This document shows, piece by piece, positions 22,541 through 32,701 of a DNA stretch of 64,000 bases. The stretch spans positions 63,445,020-63,509,019 of the forward strand of contig OX411548.1 of NCBI GenBank assembly GCA_948146395.1. The letters run 5' to 3'. The notes under the pieces are model-generated. The model ran no database searches, was not told where the DNA came from, and worked only from the letters and a program-made list of their open reading frames with translations. The stretch comes from Fragum whitleyi. Taxonomy: Eukaryota > Mollusca > Bivalvia > Cardiida > Cardiidae. The translations under genes and the position numbers were made by a program. How positions within the stretch are numbered: position 1 is the stretch's first letter; each line of letters opens with the position of its first letter.

Positions 22541-22768
22541 TTGATCTCTTGCGACAGCATTCAACCTTTCTGCCATTTCTCGGAGCAAACATTTGTGGGG
22601 ATACGATGTAATGGTAAACCTGTGTGGGATACAGCTACAGGCGTCTTGGAGACAATGTCATGATAGGCCTTACATGGAGATATACCCGAATTCCATAGTA
22701 TTTAGGTGCTCTAGCTGCCTTGATATGACTGAAAAAGTGTTAAAAGTGACGTTCAAACAAATAAGTTA
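22541..22768 (+). mobile_element. Decayed SINE, 3-prime portion
   Basis: GGATACAGCTACAGGCGTCT, TAGGTGCTCTAGCTGCC and ATATGACTGAAAAAGTG align with family S bodies. The head is decayed. Confidence 0.5.
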
Positions 22769-23230
22769 TCATATATACACAGTACATAGTCTTTGATTTC
22801 CTGTTTAATTTGCTGAAATTTTAAAGCAACTCGTAATATGGATGTATAAATAAACATTTTTTACAGTAGTCTCATAATATGTTTTATTGAAAAAAAAGTT
22901 CAGCAAAAACTTGATAGAATTTCTACTTTGTATCAAGATTCATTTGAATATAATTTGTGAAACAAGCAGGGTAAAAAATTCAAAGGCTTATCTGTAAATA
23001 ACAGGCTTTTGAAGATGAGAAATTGCTTCACATTTACTCGAAGTAGATTAGATATTAACTGTAGAATTGATGAAAAATCACAGCATACTTAAGTTCACAA
23101 GATGAAAAAAATCGAAGTATTTGTGTAAAACTAGTATTAATTTCTACTTATTTATAGCACTAAGAAAAATTTTGTGCTAAATTTACAATATTTCTTGTTG
23201 CATATGTGAATCAATTCTTGTTACCAAAAT

Positions 23231-23505
23231 GCTGCCGTCATAGTGCAGTTTTTAGCTGACTGTCAATCTAGAGGTCCCTGGTTTGATCCCCAACAGTGGC
23301 ACTCATTCTTTCTGATTATTTGTCTTCCACCAATGGGTCGATAATTATAGACCTATGTGGGATAGCAGCTGGAGGCTAGAGAAGAATGTAATGGTAGTAC
23401 TGGTGTGAGAAATACCAGGAATCCATTGTTAGGTGCTGCATCCATCGCGATACAACTGAAAAAATGTTGAAAACAGTGTAAAATCCCATTCAATCAATCG
23501 TTACC
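23231..23505 (+). mobile_element. SINE family S
   Basis: Head CCGTCATAGTGCAG with a short deletion, B box GGTTTGATCCCC, body ACCTATGTGGGATAGCAGC, TACTGGTGTGAGAAATACC and AGGAATCCATTGTTAGGTGC, tail CAATCAATCG. Confidence 0.8.
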
Positions 23506-23742
23506 AAATACTCCACAAAAAAGCCATCCCATGATTGAGAAAATGAAATTTGGTTTCCCAGTCTTTTGATAGCTAGTTTTCGCATTCCAACGGAAGAATG
23601 TTACATTATGGTAATTCTTTTCGGTCCATTTATAGTCTATTTGTATGCATTGTCGTTCTTTCTACATGATATAAACCAGGAACAGAATTGAAGTATTTAT
23701 GCCGATAAATGCTTCCTGGCAAAAAGTAGGTCCACCTATGGT

Positions 23743-24016
23743 TTGATTGAATTGGGGTTTAATGCCACTTTTAACATTTTTTCTGTCATATGGCATGCAG
23801 TGCAGCAAATGGTGCACTTGAGCATATTTTTTTTTCACACACCAGTTTCACCACCATATTCTTTATGAGTCAAGCTGATCATCCCACAGGTTAATGATTT
23901 GTCTACCCATTGAAGAAGGACAAAATATTGGAAAGGATGCCTGACATTGGGAATCAAACCTTGGACTCAATGAGTTGGAATCCAATGTGCAACCAAGTGC
24001 GCTATGGCACTGGCCT
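23743..24016 (-). mobile_element. SINE in reverse orientation
   Basis: On the minus strand it has a tRNA-like head (A box about 23995-24010, B box GGTTTGATTCCC at about 23948-23959), a diverged body, and a 3-prime end AAGTGGCATTAAACCCCAAT close to the family S terminus. The middle is strongly diverged, so it may be a separate family sharing head and tail. Confidence 0.6.
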
Positions 24017-24491
24017 GTATCCCTATAATATCTTTAAAAAATTTTCCTTTATAATTTCAAGGTTCATTCCTTTGCTTCATTTTAATGTATGACCAAATGG
24101 AATCTTAATTTTTTTTTTCTTTTCTTGTTATTTCTTTATTATTGTTCTTTTTCCCACTCAAAATTTACACAAGAAGTTTATAAAGATAATGATTTGAATA
24201 GGATGCTTTATTTATGTCATGTTTAATTATCAACAGTTATTTTTATGAAGCCAATACATCATCCAAATATGGTAATAAGTTGTTTTAAAACAAGACATAG
24301 AGATGTTTCAGTTGTTAATTGATGCATTTTGATGAAAGATTTATTTTCCCTTGCCACCCACATGTGTCATGTGCAGCATGGGCAGATTCTGAATTAATTA
24401 ACAAAAATATTGATATAATGATAAAACTAACTCAAACAAATTACAAATTAACATTTTTTCATGCGATTCACAACATATTCCTAAAGGCTCA

Positions 24492-24590
24492 CAACCCTTT
24501 GCAAGTAAGTTTAGACTAAGATCAGCCTGCACAGATGTGCAGTCTGATCAAAGCCTACACTTATTGCTTTCTACTTAACTATTCTGGGAA
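24492..24590 (+). repeat. T245 core fragment
   Basis: ACTAAGATCAGCCTGCACAG and ATGTGCAGTCTGATC are intact; the outer terminal repeats are missing apart from AACCCTTTGC. Confidence 0.5.
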
Positions 24591-24603
24591 ATAATTGATT
24601 CAG

Positions 24604-24790
24604 ACTGGTTGAAATATTGCCGCCGTCATAGCACAGTTGGTAGCGCGTTGGACTGTCAATCTAGAGATCCAGGGTTCAATCTCTGATGGCGGCACTCATC
24701 CTTTCCAGCTATTTGTCTCTTACCAATAGCTGAAAGATTGTTGAAAGTGGTGTAAAATCCCATTCAAACAAAACAACTGGTTGAAATATT
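24604..24790 (+). mobile_element. Internally deleted SINE with perfect 15-bp TSD
   Basis: The element at 24619-24775 (157 bp) keeps head GCCGCCGTCATAGCACAG, TTGGTAGCGCGTTGGAC, B box GGTTCAATCTC, then jumps from TCTCTTACCAATAG to CTGAAAGATTGTTGAAAGTG, losing the central body. It is flanked by identical ACTGGTTGAAATATT at 24604-24618 and 24776-24790, proving insertion as this short form or a deletion since. Confidence 0.85.
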
Positions 24791-25191
24791 CCCATTAGTC
24801 TCCACTATCTTGCTTTAAAGGTATTAGGCTTGAATGACACTTGGCAGTTAATTTAAATTCTGCTACATCCTGCTTTTCTTTTTTAAACTCAGAAATCTTA
24901 ACTATTTTTAGTGAGAAAGTCTCAAAGGCTAGGAAATATGTAATATGAACTGCTGAAAGAAGAATACTAAACAAAGGGCAGGGAGGTTCCGGAAATGATG
25001 CCAGACTTGGCATAAAGAAGAGTAAAGAATTTAAATTACTTTTACATTGTTGGTTCAGAGTTTTTTTCCCCAGTTTCAATCTGCAAGTGTGAGAAAAGTG
25101 ATAAATTGAAGCTTGTTAAAAATTCAGATCAGATTTTTAATGAAATGATTTGCTAGGAATTGTTCTACAATGCTTTTGTCATACAAGTCAT

Positions 25192-25259
25192 TGGCTCAGC
25201 ATAAAACAGTTGTAACTGCCTATATTTTTATAGGCAGTTACAACTGTTTCACACTGATC
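25192..25259. repeat. Hairpin MITE HP1
   Basis: GGCTCAGCATAAAACAGTTG and CAACTGTTTCACACTG arms around GCCTATATTTTTATAGGC. Confidence 0.85.
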
Positions 25260-25261
25260 AA

Positions 25262-26190
25262 TCGATTAGTCCTGTGCAGAAATGTTGATTGCGGTAAAAG
25301 CCACATGCTACAATTAAATGATTGTAAAAGAATCTAAATAAAGGATAATTTTACAATATGGAATTTTACTGTAAAAGTAGCTTCAATAAGATGTTGTCAA
25401 AAGTATTTGGAATCATGGACTCAATTCTTGAATTAATTGTAAAAGAAGAATGATTAATAGCAAATGCATTTTAAATGGTTGTCCAAAGATATCAAAATCA
25501 AGGGGGGCATCTAATGTAAACAAGTAAATGCTAATGCAATGTAAATGATTCTAAGAAAGTATTCTTCATCAAAGGTACATTAAGAATTATGTTCTTAAAG
25601 CAACCATTTGCCTGAAGTATTTCAAAGCTAGGCACTTCAAAATTAATACATGTATAGTTAAAGCAGCTACAATTAAATAAATGTCAAAAGTATTCCAAAT
25701 CGAGGACACATCTAGAATTAATTTACAAATTTCTATTTTGTTGTGTGTTATTTCTAGAGAGAATTGAGAGTTTACTGTTTTGCCTGAAGCGAACATTTTC
25801 TTTTAAGTTCTGTTATGATTTTCTGACGATGCAACTTCCACTAGGATTGAAAATGCAAATTTGGAGCAAGACAGTGTTTCCTGTGAATCTTAGAATGTAA
25901 ATTACTTGTAAATCAGAAATGAATTCTTTATAGACCTAGAGAATTATTATTGATGGAAGTAAACAAGGAGTCTGGCAACCAATTTTCCCCATCACTATTT
26001 ATTGTATGTACGAGTACAGTTTGGAAAGGCAGCTAAAATGGGTTTTGATATTTTTCTGCATAAAGACAAAACCTTTTTTCTTTGATATCTTTGTTGGCTT
26101 AAAAGAATTTTTTTATTTCTTTTTGCAGCATAAAAAGTATTAAGCAGATCATGTCAATTGTGTATTGAAATGTCCAAGCCTGATTAGATA
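25262..26190. other. AT-rich single-copy stretch
   Basis: No gene recognised. The minus-strand frame 25587-25796 is AT-driven. Loosely repeated AATTAAATGATTGTAAAAG-like phrases occur around 25310-25450 without clear periodicity. Confidence 0.3.
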
Positions 26191-26530
26191 AGTCAATTGG
26201 AGGCTGGGCTCTCAATTCAAAGGTCACAAACTTGCCTCCTGGTTTGGGAGACTTCATCTGTCATTACTACACATATCATTTGTCTCAAAATAAGGGATGA
26301 ATGATAAGTTAAACTTTGATAGCCTATTTCGAAACAGTTGTAACTGCCTATAAACATATAGGCAGTTACAACTGTTTCACGCTGAGCCATCAAGTTCTGA
26401 ATATAAGTGTGATTGGAAGCTGGCGGTTCGGATGAAATGCTTTGGATGTTCTCCTGTGAAAAATGACAAGAAACTCTTGGTAGGTGAACCGGGCACAGGA
26501 TTTAACCACTGTGGCCATGGTTATAAATCT
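26190..26530 (+). mobile_element. Decayed SINE split by HP1
   Basis: The left part (GGGCTCTCAATTCAAAGG, CTTCATCTGTCATTAC) and the right part (GTGATTGGAAGCTGGCGG, CTTGGTAGGTGAACCGGGC) read as head and body of the second SINE family on either side of the hairpin at 26318-26391. Confidence 0.45.
26318..26391. repeat. Hairpin MITE HP1
   Basis: CGAAACAGTTGTAACTGCC and GGCAGTTACAACTGTTTCAC form a near-perfect stem around TATAAACATATA. Confidence 0.85.
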
Positions 26531-26534
26531 TTTA

Positions 26535-27960
26535 ATTCACTCAACTCTTTGATTAAGCGGTAAAAGGCATAAAACGAGTGAACAAACATATTGAATATTG
26601 GATCTTGCATACTCCTCACAGAAAGGGACTTCAAATATTGTACCCATGTCAATAATAGTTAATCAAAATCTGGTGTAATGTTTGAATAATGTCTGGGACG
26701 AGCCTCAGACTTGTCGTAATGGCTGATGGTCAGGGCAGAGAGTGTCACAGACATGTCTAATAATGTTTATAATTGACAATTTCTCAGAGAGAGATCAAGT
26801 GATCGACTCAATATTACATCAGTTTTCTCTGTGTTATTTATGTTTTGTACCAAAGAAAAATATGGTAGAGATATTGCTTTCCATCTTTTATAAACTTGTG
26901 GAAACTATTTTCTACTTCAAAGGTAGCAATCTTGTACAAAATAGGAAAAAATATTGTATGTTTTATTTCCCTGATATTTCTGAACATGTTGTAATATTTA
27001 TAGAAACCACTCATATTTTTAAGGGGATTAAGATATGCAGACAGTGGGAAAATGGTTGAAACTGCGACACTCATTCATCGCACTTGGAATTTTGAGGATC
27101 TTGCCAAATGTAAACCTCCAAAGAAACATATTTTACAATATGATTAGGACTTGTAAGCAGGGTGCATTTTAGTTGCATAGCCTAACCAAGAGTATGTATC
27201 CATAATAAAGAGAATACCATCATATTTATGGCCAAACAATGATGACTACATGTCATAAAATTATGGTTGACAGGTGTCTGCCCATGATTATAACCTCAGT
27301 CATTTTATGTAGTTGAACCCCTGTCACATTTGAATACTTTTGTGTAGTTAAGACCACAGTTACATTTGAGTTTACTGCAGTTTATAAACCTAAAAGTTTT
27401 AAGAATAGAGTGACCTACTGAATTAAAAGCATCAAGTTGAAAGCAAAGCTTTACAGTCTTAATTAAATTCAATTCCTCTCTAATAGTTAATTAAAAGCAA
27501 TCATAATACTGCATGGCAATTGTGAAGTGGTATTTGTATTACTTGTAAGTTAATTGATTTATAACCTATTAACAAGATTTTCGATCTACTTTGAATTAAT
27601 GATCAAATTATTGACTTCAAAAATGCTGAAATTGTCACAAATGACATACATAATGCAGACTTTTTCTTTTCCTAACTCAAGGGACATTCATTACTTGTTA
27701 TTATATGTGCACATGTACATGTATACTTGATATTGGTGAAAGAGCTCTTAGTTACTGTACAGTGACTGGACAGCTATTGTACAGTCACTTGTGCCTGAAA
27801 TGGTATAAATTACGCAATTCAGTGATTACAAATAACATAAAAATAGTACACGAATGTAAAAATTATCTGAAAGATACATCATCATAGAACTGTTAGAATA
27901 CTGTTTTGAGTGACCAAAATGTCACATCTACAGCTTGAATAAAACTACAGTTACAACATT
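26535..27960. other. AT-rich stretch, no gene recognised
   Basis: The longest open frames are 26742-27059 (+, 105 codons) and 26838-27074 (-), overlapping on opposite strands. Both are rich in F, I, L, Y and K with no motif, as expected for chance frames in AT-rich DNA. Confidence 0.35.
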
Positions 27961-27967
27961 TATTTTG

Positions 27968-28130
27968 ACAATTGTAGACCTATGTGAGATAGCAGCTGGA
28001 GGCTAGGAAAGGATATGGTGGTTGTACTTGTGAGAGAAATACCAGGAATCCATTGTTAGGTGCTCCAGCCTCTGCGCTATAACAGAAAAAATGTTAAAAG
28101 CGACGTAAAACTCCATTCAATCAATCAATC
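27968..28130 (+). mobile_element. 5-prime truncated SINE family S
   Basis: Starts in the body (TAGACCTATGTGAGATAGCA), continues GCTGGAGGCTAGGAAAGG and TTGTTAGGTGCTCCAGCC, and ends in AATCAATCAATCAA. The head is missing, as is usual after incomplete reverse transcription. Confidence 0.75.
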
Positions 28131-28579
28131 AACAACATTTTTTTAGCCCATTAGCAGTATCTTATTAAAAGCTATTTCGTGGTACACTGCCGTGCCTGTT
28201 GGGGAAAAGTCACCAAAACAGGATGTAAATTGTATCCAATGTCAACCGAATGACAAATTAGCATGAGGAAAATTATAGCAGGTGTAAATCGTGTTTCATA
28301 GTATTACAAGGTTCATTATTTATTGGGGCGTAATGTACTTCATGTTTCAAATGTTTAAGTTTTGATATAATAAATAAGATTTATAAGCAAAGAAACTGAA
28401 ACAATTTGAGGCATGTTGTTTGCTGATCACTGTCTGTCCATCTCTCTGTATTTGTCTCTTCAATATTCAGTGTAAATGAACATGATTGTAGGAATTATCC
28501 ATTATTTACCCAATGCATAGTGAATTTTCAAACTAAGTGCCCATTTTCAGAACTTTTCAACTAGTGGGGCTAAAGTTTT

Positions 28580-28680
28580 TCCAACTTGTAGAAAGCAGTT
28601 CTTTTAGGCTTAGATCAGACTACACTTTATTCAAAAGCTTTGTGAAATGCAGGAATTTTCAGATAACAGCATGAGATGGA
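28580..28680. repeat. Decayed T245 fragment
   Basis: GGCTTAGATCAGACTACA, then AATGCAGGAATTTTC and AACAGCATGAGATGG follow the order of the T245 right half. Confidence 0.35.
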
Positions 28681-29035
28681 ATATCAGGGGACTATTATAT
28701 ATATCACCTTAGGGTGTCCTAAGTTTTGTTTGCCAAACAACAATATGAATTATTTTTTCATACATAATATACAAATGAAACTTGCAAGCTTCTTGAACCA
28801 ACAATGATAAAAACAGAAAAAAGGTTTATGGTTCAAAAGAAGTATTTAACTGATAAGCCTAGCCTACATTACCTGTTATATTAATTTATTATCCCAACTG
28901 ACCGGGGAAGTCTGCTGTGAGTTGCCTGCTACATTAACTTTGATTGAAATGACCTGCTGCTTTATGAAAACAGTTGTAAGGTCTTAATTGGCTCCAATCA
29001 GCCAGGAAATGGCCAATAAGCCGGAAAAAATTGTT

Positions 29036-29700
29036 CAGGAGTTAATTTTCATCAGTCAAAGGGTCAGTTCACTGTCAAGAATTATACTTTGAATCTCATC
29101 TTAAATATGGCCAATATACAGTCATTAATATTGTAATGCTCATGGATTGACTCTTGTACGTATTGTGTCTATTGAAGAATTGAAGATACCCATTGCAATA
29201 AATCAGAACAAAAAGTTCAGGAGTTAATTTTCATTACTCAAAGAGTAAGTTCACAGTCAAGATTAACTTGGATTCTCATCTTGAATGTGGCCCATAAACA
29301 GTCAATAATACTGTCAAGCTCATGCATTGTAGCGCAGTTGGTTAGGCATAAGACTTCCATTTGGAAGTCGTTGGTTCGTTTCCCGGTGGCGGCAAATATC
29401 CTTACCGACGTTTGTCTCTCACCAATGGATATATAATAGTAAACCTATGTGAGATAGCAGTTGGAGGCTAGCAAAGGGTATAATGGTAGTACAGGTGAAA
29501 GAGATACCAGGAATCCATTGTTAGGTGCTCCGGCCTCCGTGAAATAGCTGAAATCGTTGAAAGCTGCGTAAAACCCATTCAAATAAAGCTCATGGATTGA
29601 CAAGCTCACAACTTACTGTGGCCATTGAGGTATTGAAGATGGCCAAGAATAACTGAATCTATCTTGAACAATAAATTATTTTGACAATCTCATAGATGAA
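29036..29700. repeat. Diverged 182-bp tandem duplication, split by a SINE
   Basis: AGGAGTTAATTTTCATCAGT at 29038 recurs at 29220 (AGGAGTTAATTTTCATTACT), and the similarity continues through TCAAAG, CAGTTCACTGTCAAGA and TCTCATCTTAAATATGGCC. The second unit is interrupted at 29325-29585 by a SINE; a third partial unit follows to about 29700. Confidence 0.65.
29316..29594 (+). mobile_element. SINE family S, full length with 9-bp TSD
   Basis: The element spans about 29325-29585. Head TAGCGCAGTTGGTTAGGCAT, B box GGTTCGTTTCCC, body TTTGTCTCTCACCAATGG, ATGTGAGATAGCAGTTGGAG, TTAGGTGCTCCGGCCTCC, end CGTAAAACCCATTCAAATA. The target duplication AAGCTCATG lies at 29316-29324 and 29586-29594, and the uninterrupted target can be read from the neighbouring repeat unit. 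Confidence 0.85.
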
Positions 29701-29900
29701 AAATAAAAAGCCTTGAAAGACAATGTATTCAGTCAAATTTATTGTCAATAATAATCATTGTACTTTGACAGCATCCTTGTAGATACACAAGTTTAAATGA
29801 GTGATTAAAGGTCAATTTTGTCTATACCACACTCAAACATGCAGTGCTACAGACAGAGAGGGTATTATGGATTAGAGTATTTCAAAAAAAAACTTTCACA

Positions 29901-30014
29901 AATCCTATAATGTGGGTACTCATTGGAATTGTCTTGTCAAGACAATTCAAATGAGTACCCACAAGATAGGGTTTCATTGAAAAACTAAGATATTAGGCTG
30001 GCTTTACCCCCTCT
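29901..30014 (+). repeat. Hairpin-bearing repeat HP4, copy 2
   Basis: TGTGGGTACTCATTGGAATT and AATTCAAATGAGTACCCACA form the hairpin, followed by ATATTAGGCTGGCTTTACCC. Better preserved than 17248-17356. Confidence 0.75.
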
Positions 30015-30059
30015 TATCTGTACTTATGATCATGTGCATTTATAGTAACCTTTGAAGAG

Positions 30060-30545
30060 TTTTAAGGTCTGGGAAAGGCCCAACATATATAGTGCTGTTA
30101 TAACCTTGCCCAGTAGTAAAATGGAATCTTGATTGCATGACTCTGGGATGGACCATGCTAATTAATGAATTAATTAGCTTTCTAGAGACCAGTCATGTGA
30201 GGTTCCTGAAGAGTACATTAGTCCTTCATTGAATCCTTAGACATAATGATTTATTCTTGGCTGGAAGAATTTTCTTATATTAGAAGAGGTACTAGCCATA
30301 AGTGGAAAAAAGTACAAAAAGAAAGCGTGGAAAAGACCTAACACATAAAGTGCTGTAGCATTTTCTGTTAGCTTTATGGAATCTTGATTGCAGGACTTTG
30401 AAATGGACCATGCTAATCAATGAATTAATTTGCTTTCTAGAGACCAGTCATTTAAGGTTCCTGAAAAGTACATCAATCCTTTTATCAAATGCTAACTTAG
30501 TGCTATATTCTTGGATGGAATAATCCTTATGTTAGAAGAGGTGAT
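30060..30545. repeat. Tandem duplication, about 255-bp unit
   Basis: TGGAATCTTGATTGCA at 30122 recurs at 30377; also repeated are ATGGACCATGCTAAT, GCTTTCTAGAGACCAGTCAT and TTAGAAGAGGT. Two diverged units; no coding signal. Confidence 0.7.
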
Positions 30546-31362
30546 TTAATATTCAACTGATTGTTGTATTAAATTTAATTTGATTTATAGGATTTTTATA
30601 GTCATCTGAGCTTCATATGTAACTGGTCTAGGTTATTTCAAAACTGGTCAAAGTCAATTTTAGAAGTCAATTATTCAATAAAGACTCTCGTTCACTATCA
30701 AAATCAATATTTAGAAATTCAATATGTATAAAAGATAATTTTGAGTTGCATCTCTTTTAAATATAATATGATTCTCTTAGTAGCTTTAGCAAACACCAAA
30801 TTTGGGCGTATCTGTGGTAAACTATAATGTATGCTATATATAAGTGCCAATGAATATATGGGCATCTAAAATAAATTTCCATCATTATCCCTTCAAAATA
30901 ATGAACCATTTCGTTAATGGGGAGTATTGATTCTCCAACCGGAATATTTCGTCAACCCGATTTATCAATAATTCAAAATAATGGCTTTGCTTTTATATTC
31001 ACCATGCCCGTCTATCACAATGTTATTTCATGGTTCAGGTACCCAGGGCTTGAATAAATGATGGCTGTAATGCATTGGGATTGTGTTGAAAAGACTTGTT
31101 CATGCATGCATTCATCCAGTTTGTTTAGCATGTATTTTATGTTCTTTTTATGAACATGTTCATTTAGCATTTTGTTTGTGTATCAATGAAAAGTTAAACA
31201 TGTAATACAAAGCACTTCTCTGGATCAGACACGAGATATAGATGGATTAATATGAAGCAAATGTGCAGCGACTTTTTCTCCATAATAATTCAATAATATT
31301 TGAAAATTCATCTGCAAGATAATCATTTGGTTTATATAATTGTACCTATCCATACACAAAGG
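30546..31362. other. AT-rich single-copy stretch
   Basis: Nothing recognised apart from a short inverted TTTATGTTCTTTTTATGAAC region near 31136. Confidence 0.3.
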
Positions 31363-31607
31363 TTAACCCTTGTCATGCTAAACCTGGATTATTCCTGCTT
31401 TGGCAGGAGATATTAACAAAGATCAGCCTGCACATATGTGCAGTCTGATCATAGTCTATACCACCTGATTGCTCTTTGTCAAAAAGAAAAGATTAAAAAT
31501 TTCATTTTGAAAATGAAAACTGCCTCACAATTATTGCATCCAGTGCTTTGAGCACTTTGATTTTGATGTAAATTTTTTGGGGGGTTTATTCAGCATGACA
31601 AGGGTTT
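31363..31607 (+). repeat. T245 element, best-preserved copy
   Basis: Terminal repeats TTAACCCTTGTCATGCTAAA and TTCAGCATGACAAGGGTTT. Centre AAAGATCAGCCTGCACATAT and GTGCAGTCTGATCATAG is itself nearly palindromic. Non-coding. About a dozen copies or fragments occur in this window. Confidence 0.85.
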
Positions 31608-31717
31608 AGACACTTGAGTTATGCTCTTGTCATCTGACATGGTCAAGGTCCCTTCTATCAGGTCAATTTTGATTCTAGGGGGTCACAAAATTGTTGCGCT
31701 GACCCATCAAATTGTAT

Positions 31718-32110
31718 TTCATTTCTTAAGGCTCAGACAGCAGTGGCACTTAATGAATTATTCTTTCCAACGTTTGCATCCCTCCAAGGATGAATAATCT
31801 AAAGGTATTAGACCCGTACTAGTTCTGCAACCTTTTAGAAATTATGAGCTTTTACAGTGTTTACCAAGGTTTTCTAATGATTTTCATCAGGAAACCTCGG
31901 TAAACATTGTGAAAGATAATTTCTTCCGAAATGTTACGGAACTTTTACGGTTCCACAACCTTAAATCTAAATTGAATAGGAGCTGAGGCAAGAAATGATG
32001 TAATGGTACGGATGGAAGAAATACCTGGAAACCATCATTAGTTTCTCCACAGGTAATATGGCTGAAAATCTGTCCAAAGGGCTGTTAAACCCAATTCACA
32101 CAGACAAACA
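31718..32110 (+). mobile_element. SINE split by MITE HP2
   Basis: The left part is 31718-31800 (CAGTGGCACTTAATG, TCCAAGGATGAATAAT); the right part is 31963-32110 (GAGCTGAGGC, ATGTAATGGTACGG, GAAATACCTGGAAACCATC, CTGTTAAACCCAATTC). The A box is lost. The break lies just before the AGACCTATGTGAGA block of the consensus. Confidence 0.6.
31801..31962. repeat. Long hairpin MITE HP2
   Basis: Outer arms AAAGGTATTAGACC and TTCCACAACCTT are imperfect. The inner arms ACAGTGTTTACCAAGGTTTT and GGAAACCTCGGTAAACATTG pair well around TGATTTTCATCA. Confidence 0.75.
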
Positions 32111-32701
32111 AAAGTTTTCTGGGGCAAATAGTTTTACTTACTGGAATGATTGGGATTGTTTCAATTTCCATTAACCAGCAGGGTCACTTAAATAGAATGG
32201 CTAATGATTCAAAGCTACATCAAAGCAAAACCCCAAAGGTCCTGAAATATTCATTACTGGGTCAAAACTACATTATCAAGAGCTTTAGTAATAGCTTTTG
32301 AGTAAATGAGAATAATGATAAACTACAAGAGCTTAATCAAAGCACTGAAAGTACTGATGGTGGACGTTTCTGTTGGCATACTAGAGTGATTCCTCCATTT
32401 GTGGAGAAAAGAGAAATTTTACATGTAAAATTACGATAAAAGGAAAATGACCTGACCGCATCTTGCTTCAGATATACGTTTCTCAACATATATTGTCGAT
32501 CGTCAACAAAGTCCTGTCATTACAAGGTTTCGATAACTTTCGGAATTATTCCTGGTGTAGTTTAAACAGTGATTCTCCGATCCATTTGTTATAAAAGTAA
32601 AGAAATGACAATTAGATGATCTAGGTTATTATTCTTATTTTGTAATGCTAATCAGTTCTCCGTAATCTCATTATTAAAAATTATGGTGTTATCTGCTTAA
32701 A
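32110..32701. other. Single-copy stretch
   Basis: No gene. A somewhat less AT-rich part at 32440-32580 (TGTCGATCGTCAACAAAGTC near 32495) has no open frame of note. Confidence 0.3.

Noticed and set aside
24619..24700. Possible functional tRNA gene
   Set aside because: A and B boxes are present, but the cloverleaf is degraded and the sequence continues into a SINE body; the same holds for the other tRNA-like heads.
26742..27059. 105-codon open frame on the + strand
   Set aside because: AT-driven composition, overlapped by an equally long frame on the other strand, no motif and no splice context.
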